Source of the DNA: Candidatus Goldiibacteriota bacterium | GTDB taxonomy: Bacteria; Oederibacteriota; PGYV01; DYJU01 | Length of the DNA: 61,915 nt | Assembly (NCBI GenBank): GCA_938034975.1 | Contig: CALHNI010000010.1 | Coordinates: forward strand, 1 to 61,915 | Reading direction: 5' to 3' | In this document: in pieces, positions 57,807 to 61,915 of the stretch | How positions within the stretch are numbered: position 1 is the stretch's first letter | Layout of the letters: each line of letters starts with the position of its first letter | Notes under the pieces: generated by a model | Databases searched by the model: none | What the model saw: only the letters and a program-made list of their open reading frames with translations | Told to the model about the DNA's origin: nothing | Position numbers and translations under genes: made by a program

Positions 57807-59255
57807 TTAAAATTTTACTCCTTTAAGTTTAAATAGTTCAAATGACGAACCATCAGATAAAGCAATAGTATCTACTCTTTCATAATTTGCAAGATTTTGA
57901 GTGCCGGCAACAATCTCTTTTATAGTATAAACATCTGTAGCATATTGCTTTTTTGCACCATACTTGGAAGCAAAATTCAAATAATCAATTATTGAATTAT
58001 ATACCGCCATGGTTTTTTTCTCAATAAAATTTTTAATAATAATTCCATTAATTAAAATAAAATTAACAGAAAAATCTTCTATTTTATAACCCAATGTCAA
58101 CTTTGATTTTACTGATTGAACAAGTTCCTTTCTTATTTCAATAGTTGAAATTAATGCCCTTTTCATATCATCCTGATGGATAAAAGGATAACCAAAACTT
58201 AAAAGAATAAAATTATCTGTAATTTTTAATACAGCGCCCTGGTATTCAAGTGCAGTTAATGAAATTTTTTCTGCAAATTTTTCTATTAATTCTTTCATTT
58301 CTTCACTTAAAAGTTCAAATGAAAATTTAGAAAATGATGTTATATCAATATAAACAAAATTTGTTTTATACTCTTCGCCTTTTAAAGATGGAGTATAACC
58401 TTTTGTGATTTTATCTGTCATCTCCTGATATGTGAGAATCTTATATGCTTTTTTCAAATCGTCCATTTCTTTTAATCCTTCTGCAACTGTATCAAATGCA
58501 TCTTTTATTCTTACTTTTTCTTTTAACTCAACTATCATCCTATTAAAATCATCTGCTAATACCCCTACTTCATCATTGGCTTTTACTTCAACTGCCACAT
58601 CAAGATTCCCCTCTGCGACTTTTCTCATCCCTGCAGCTATGATATTAAAATTATTTGTTATAAACTTAGCCAGAAACCATGCACAAAAAAATCCTGCAAC
58701 AAGAAGAAAAATTGTCAAAATAGACATATTTAATACTGTGACGAACATCTTTTTTTCATAATTTTTTTTGGAAAATTTAATTATTATCTGTGACAGCTGT
58801 TCGCCTTTTATTTTTAAATCAAGTTTTACTCTTAAAACATGCGGTATCTTTTCATCTACTAACCTTTTTGTTAATTTCTTTGTATCTTCGTCTATTTTTA
58901 TATTTTTAAAATCTTTTTTAAGCATTTCTATATTTATAGAACTTGCTTTTATTTCTCCTGTCTCATCCTTAATAGCCATAAGCATAATGTTGTTATCAAG
59001 ACGGTTCAATATCTCCATATATTTTTCATAAACAGCCCAGTTAACATCTTTTGACTTCCAGGAAGTAACCAACCTTAATGCACTTAAAGTATCTGAGACC
59101 TGTTTTGCACTTTTTTTAATTTCTCTGCGTTGTATATCAATATTTGTTTTTATAGAATAAATAAAAACTATGGTCATTGTAATAATAACGAGTGAAAAAA
59201 TTAAAATGGAAATTTTATATTTTAAACTAAATTTAACTTTCCTTCTTGTTGCCAT
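57807..59255 (-). CDS. Membrane sensor: HAMP + degenerate class III nucleotide-cyclase-like domain
   Basis: Two TM helices; MRKVAEGNLDVAVEVKANDEVGVLADDFNRMI HAMP; TNFVYIDITSFSKFSFEL and AVLKITDNFILLSFGYP. Confidence 0.78.
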   Translation of the reverse strand: MATRRKVKFSLKYKISILIFSLVIITMTIVFIYSIKTNIDIQRREIKKSAKQVSDTLSALRLVTSWKSKDVNWAVYEKYMEILNRLDNNIMLMAIKDETGEIKASSINIEMLKKDFKNIKIDEDTKKLTKRLVDEKIPHVLRVKLDLKIKGEQLSQIIIKFSKKNYEKKMFVTVLNMSILTIFLLVAGFFCAWFLAKFITNNFNIIAAGMRKVAEGNLDVAVEVKANDEVGVLADDFNRMIVELKEKVRIKDAFDTVAEGLKEMDDLKKAYKILTYQEMTDKITKGYTPSLKGEEYKTNFVYIDITSFSKFSFELLSEEMKELIEKFAEKISLTALEYQGAVLKITDNFILLSFGYPFIHQDDMKRALISTIEIRKELVQSVKSKLTLGYKIEDFSVNFILINGIIIKNFIEKKTMAVYNSIIDYLNFASKYGAKKQYATDVYTIKEIVAGTQNLANYERVDTIALSDGSSFELFKLKGVKF

Positions 59256-59334
59256 TTATATTATTCTCCATAAATAAATATAAAAATAAGCATCTGATGG
59301 TTTTTTAATATGCTGCGAATTTATAAATTAACAA

Positions 59335-60744
59335 TTATTTTGCAATTGATTCCATAGCATAAAAAGAAGAAGTCGTATCGCCAAAAAATATTACTCCATC
59401 TTCACCTATAAACGATGTCGTTATCTGGGATTCATAAGTCTGTGACCATACAATTTTTTCTGCAACTATGTCAATTGCTACAATCTGTTTTCCTGCTGCA
59501 CAATAGAGAATATTGTTAATTATTAAAGGTGCAGATAAAATTTTTCCTTCACAAGGTAGCTTCCATATCAATTTACCACCTGTAATACTTAAAGCATAAA
59601 TGTATTTATCGTTTGACCCGAAATATACCACATTGTTTTTAATAACCGGTGTTGATGAGATTATACCTTCTGCCAAAAATACCCATTTTACAGTTCCATT
59701 CATTGAATCCAATGCATATAATTTTTTATCATCCGAACCAAAAATTAATATCCCGCTATCTTCTGCCGGAGTTGAAACAATCCTATTACCTGTCTGATAT
59801 TGCCAAATTAACTGTCCATTATCAACATCCAGCGCATACATTGTGGAATCAAGAGAGCCAATATAAACCATACCATTTGCTATGGTCGGAGATGACGCTA
59901 TTTGTCCTTGTGTTGCAAATTTCCATATAACATCACCTGTTTTTCTGTCAAGAGCATATAAAAAGTTATCCATACAGCCAATATAAACAATACCAGAAAA
60001 AACTGCAGGTGATGAAAATTGAATTGCAGCGCCTAATTTTTTTTCCCATAGTTTTTTGCCAGCAGTTGTTACAGCAAAAAATGAACCGGTTTCTGTTCCA
60101 AAATATAAAACCCCTCCATATAAAGCAGCTGTTGATGAAACAACACCCTGAACAGGAATTTTCCATGAAACCTGGCCTGAATTTTTATCCAAAGCATAAA
60201 AATTATTATCCAATGATCCAACATAAATATTTTTTTCATCCATAACAGGAGACGCCATAAATCCTCCTGCCCTGAATTTCCATTTAAAATCAAGCGGCGG
60301 CAGTATATTAAATCCAACATAAAAATTATGACTCGCAACTCCACGGAACATATTCCATACATATTTACCTTTTTCTGTTTTAACCTCAACAACTTTTTTG
60401 GATGCCTCAACAATTGCATTTTTTTGTTCTTTTATCTGTTCTTTTAATTTTTTTATCTGGGTTGTTGATGTTTTTGTTTTTTCTTTGGTTTTTTCAGCCA
60501 TTTTTAACTGTGCTTCAAGTTCCTGTAATTGTTTACGTTGTTCTTTTACAAGATTCTGTAAATTTTCAAGTTCTGCAAGGTCCTGACTACTGCTTATATT
60601 TAACTCAATTTTCATTTCTTCTTCTTCTTTTCCACCCAGACAACCTGTGATTATGCTTATCATAATAAAACTCAGTATTAAATAATACAATTTTTTCATC
60701 AAATAAGCCCCTTTCGTTGCTTTATAAATAATTAATCTTATCAT
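59335..60744 (-). CDS. PQQ/BamB-type beta-propeller lipoprotein with coiled coil (start likely about 60699)
   Basis: Lipobox MISIITGC; repeated YALDRKTGDVIWKF / YALDVDNGQLIWQY / YALDSMNGTVKWVF repeats. Confidence 0.88.
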   Translation of the reverse strand: MIRLIIYKATKGAYLMKKLYYLILSFIMISIITGCLGGKEEEEMKIELNISSSQDLAELENLQNLVKEQRKQLQELEAQLKMAEKTKEKTKTSTTQIKKLKEQIKEQKNAIVEASKKVVEVKTEKGKYVWNMFRGVASHNFYVGFNILPPLDFKWKFRAGGFMASPVMDEKNIYVGSLDNNFYALDKNSGQVSWKIPVQGVVSSTAALYGGVLYFGTETGSFFAVTTAGKKLWEKKLGAAIQFSSPAVFSGIVYIGCMDNFLYALDRKTGDVIWKFATQGQIASSPTIANGMVYIGSLDSTMYALDVDNGQLIWQYQTGNRIVSTPAEDSGILIFGSDDKKLYALDSMNGTVKWVFLAEGIISSTPVIKNNVVYFGSNDKYIYALSITGGKLIWKLPCEGKILSAPLIINNILYCAAGKQIVAIDIVAEKIVWSQTYESQITTSFIGEDGVIFFGDTTSSFYAMESIAK

Positions 60745-60816
60745 AAAACATAAAAAATTAAAAATTCATTTAAATATTATCAAAATTCTGAATTTATGTC
60801 AATTAAAAGTTAAAAA

Positions 60817-61026
60817 CCGTAAAAACGCGTTAGAAAATGTGTTTTTACGGAAATATAAAATATTTTTGGCTTTTTTGCTTAATAATTTTTTATTTTTATA
60901 GTAAATTACTTTTATTCACCTGTTTTTTAATTTTAAAAACAAATACACTCTTAAAATCTTATTTGTTTATTAACCTTTTTATATATTTTCTCTTTTCCCC
61001 TGAAAAACGCTAATGCGTTTTTCAGG
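60817..61026 (+). repeat. Dispersed hairpin repeat, copy 9 (near-identical to 7a)
   Basis: CCGTAAAAACGCGTTAGAAAATGTGTTTTTACGG ... CCTGAAAAACGC-TAAT-GCGTTTTTCAGG; only about ten differences from 35906-36116 by eye. Confidence 0.92.
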
Positions 61027-61111
61027 AAATTACTAATATAATTAGCGTTTAATAAAGAATATTTCCAGGAAAATACAACAAACTTTTTTCAGGTTAATTT
61101 ATGATCATTAA

Positions 61112-61894
61112 TTATTTTAATAAAATTATTTTTTGAACACCTGATTTTGCTTCCTTATTATTTTTATCTTTAACTGTTATTATGTAATAATATGTCCCTT
61201 TTGCCAAATTTACCAAATATTTTTTCCACTCAATAGATTCAATATTTATTCCCTGCATAAAATCTTTCTTTACTGTTTTTTCTGCAACTAATCTTGATGC
61301 TGATGTATATATTTTTATACTTAAATAATTCGCACTTTTTGAAATATTAAATTTTAATGTGATATCATTTGCTTTTGTTATAGGATTGGGATATGTTATC
61401 ACATTATCTATTTTTAATTCTTTTGCTTCTGTTGGAGTTGGTGTAGGAGTCACAGTTGCTAATCCAAAAGTAAACGTCTGAGTAGGTGTCCATGTAAAGG
61501 TAATTGTTGGCGTATTTGTTGGTAAGGTTCCACTGTATATCTCTATTTCATCTAAATACCACTCATTCCCTACACTGTTTACCCCGTTTTCCACTAAGGA
61601 TGTTATTACAAAATTTATTACCCGTGCTTTTTGCAATACCTCGGTTATTGTAAGTGTTGCTCCTTGCCCCCATCCTGGATGCGTAAAACTGCTCCACGGT
61701 ATCTCTAAATACTGCCAGCTACTCTGTGGCGTTATTGTCCACCTGTAATATGAATAATCTGTTATGTTCGTTGATACTATATGTATCTGGAATGCTACCT
61801 GATTCCCTATTTTTGTCCCTTTTGTCCATAACCTTATTCCCTGCGTGCCGCTTAAATCAACTTCTGTCCCTGCTGCATTTAAGTCCCCTGACAC
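61112..61894 (-). CDS. Surface/secreted protein fragment: carbohydrate-binding-like domain, Thr/Pro-rich linker, YPNP C-terminal domain; 5' end beyond window
   Basis: Open frame continues to window edge (DNWQSIAVSGDLNAAG); linker TNTPTITFTWTPTQTFTFGLATVTPTPTPT; VITYPNPITKANDITLKFNISK. Confidence 0.75.
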   Translation of the reverse strand: MSGDLNAAGTEVDLSGTQGIRLWTKGTKIGNQVAFQIHIVSTNITDYSYYRWTITPQSSWQYLEIPWSSFTHPGWGQGATLTITEVLQKARVINFVITSLVENGVNSVGNEWYLDEIEIYSGTLPTNTPTITFTWTPTQTFTFGLATVTPTPTPTEAKELKIDNVITYPNPITKANDITLKFNISKSANYLSIKIYTSASRLVAEKTVKKDFMQGINIESIEWKKYLVNLAKGTYYYIITVKDKNNKEAKSGVQKIILLK

Positions 61895-61915
61895 AGCAAT
61901 TGACTGCCAATTATC

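Noticed and set aside
60817-61026. Classic MITE with target-site duplication
   Set aside because: Imperfect terminal similarity exists (CCGTAAAAACGC versus CCTGAAAAACGC), but no convincing direct duplication was visible at the flanks of copies 7a and 9; mobility mechanism left open
1-61915. tRNA, rRNA, prophage, insertion sequence with transposase, restriction-modification or toxin-antitoxin locus
   Set aside because: Looked for and not recognised by eye in gaps or ORFs; a tRNAscan/Infernal run would be needed to exclude tRNAs formally

Overview
This is an AT-rich bacterial chromosomal window, probably from a flagellated diderm of a poorly characterised lineage, since P- and L-ring flagellar genes and PorV/UPF0164-like outer-membrane proteins are present. 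Almost every credible CDS is on the minus strand. The exception is one three-gene plus-strand operon: a split transketolase plus a RuBisCO-like protein (RLP). Main blocks: plsX/fabH/rpmF/DUF177; the TK-RLP operon; a flagellar rod/ring/hook operon headed by two PorV-like proteins; an orphan GHKL ATPase; a secreted clan GH-A glycoside hydrolase; a long argS-GGDEF-truA-polA-coaE-HDOD-HD-GYP-GGDEF-GGDEF run; accA/amidase/GerMN; O-antigen-ligase/TPR proteins, nrdR and two pilins; glyA-rpiB-LMWPTP; and a seven-gene operon (PQQ-type propeller, HAMP/degenerate cyclase, J-TPR, short-lid Hsp70, MshEN-GspE-like ATPase, Ig/YPNPF surface protein, HTH-less LacI-like). The strongest unexplained signal is a dispersed, multi-hairpin, non-coding repeat family of about 200 bp. 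It is present in all nine intergenic gaps longer than 250 bp and in none of the short ones. It occurs in both orientations and at different stages of decay, and at least one stem shows a compensatory base change. Other notable signals are catalytically degenerate paralogs (LMW phosphatase lacking its Cys, GspE lacking its Asp/His/Walker B residues, an apparently degenerate class III cyclase, a PolA lacking exonuclease residues) and the RLP/split-transketolase operon. All calls come from reading motifs and repeats by eye; no database search was run.
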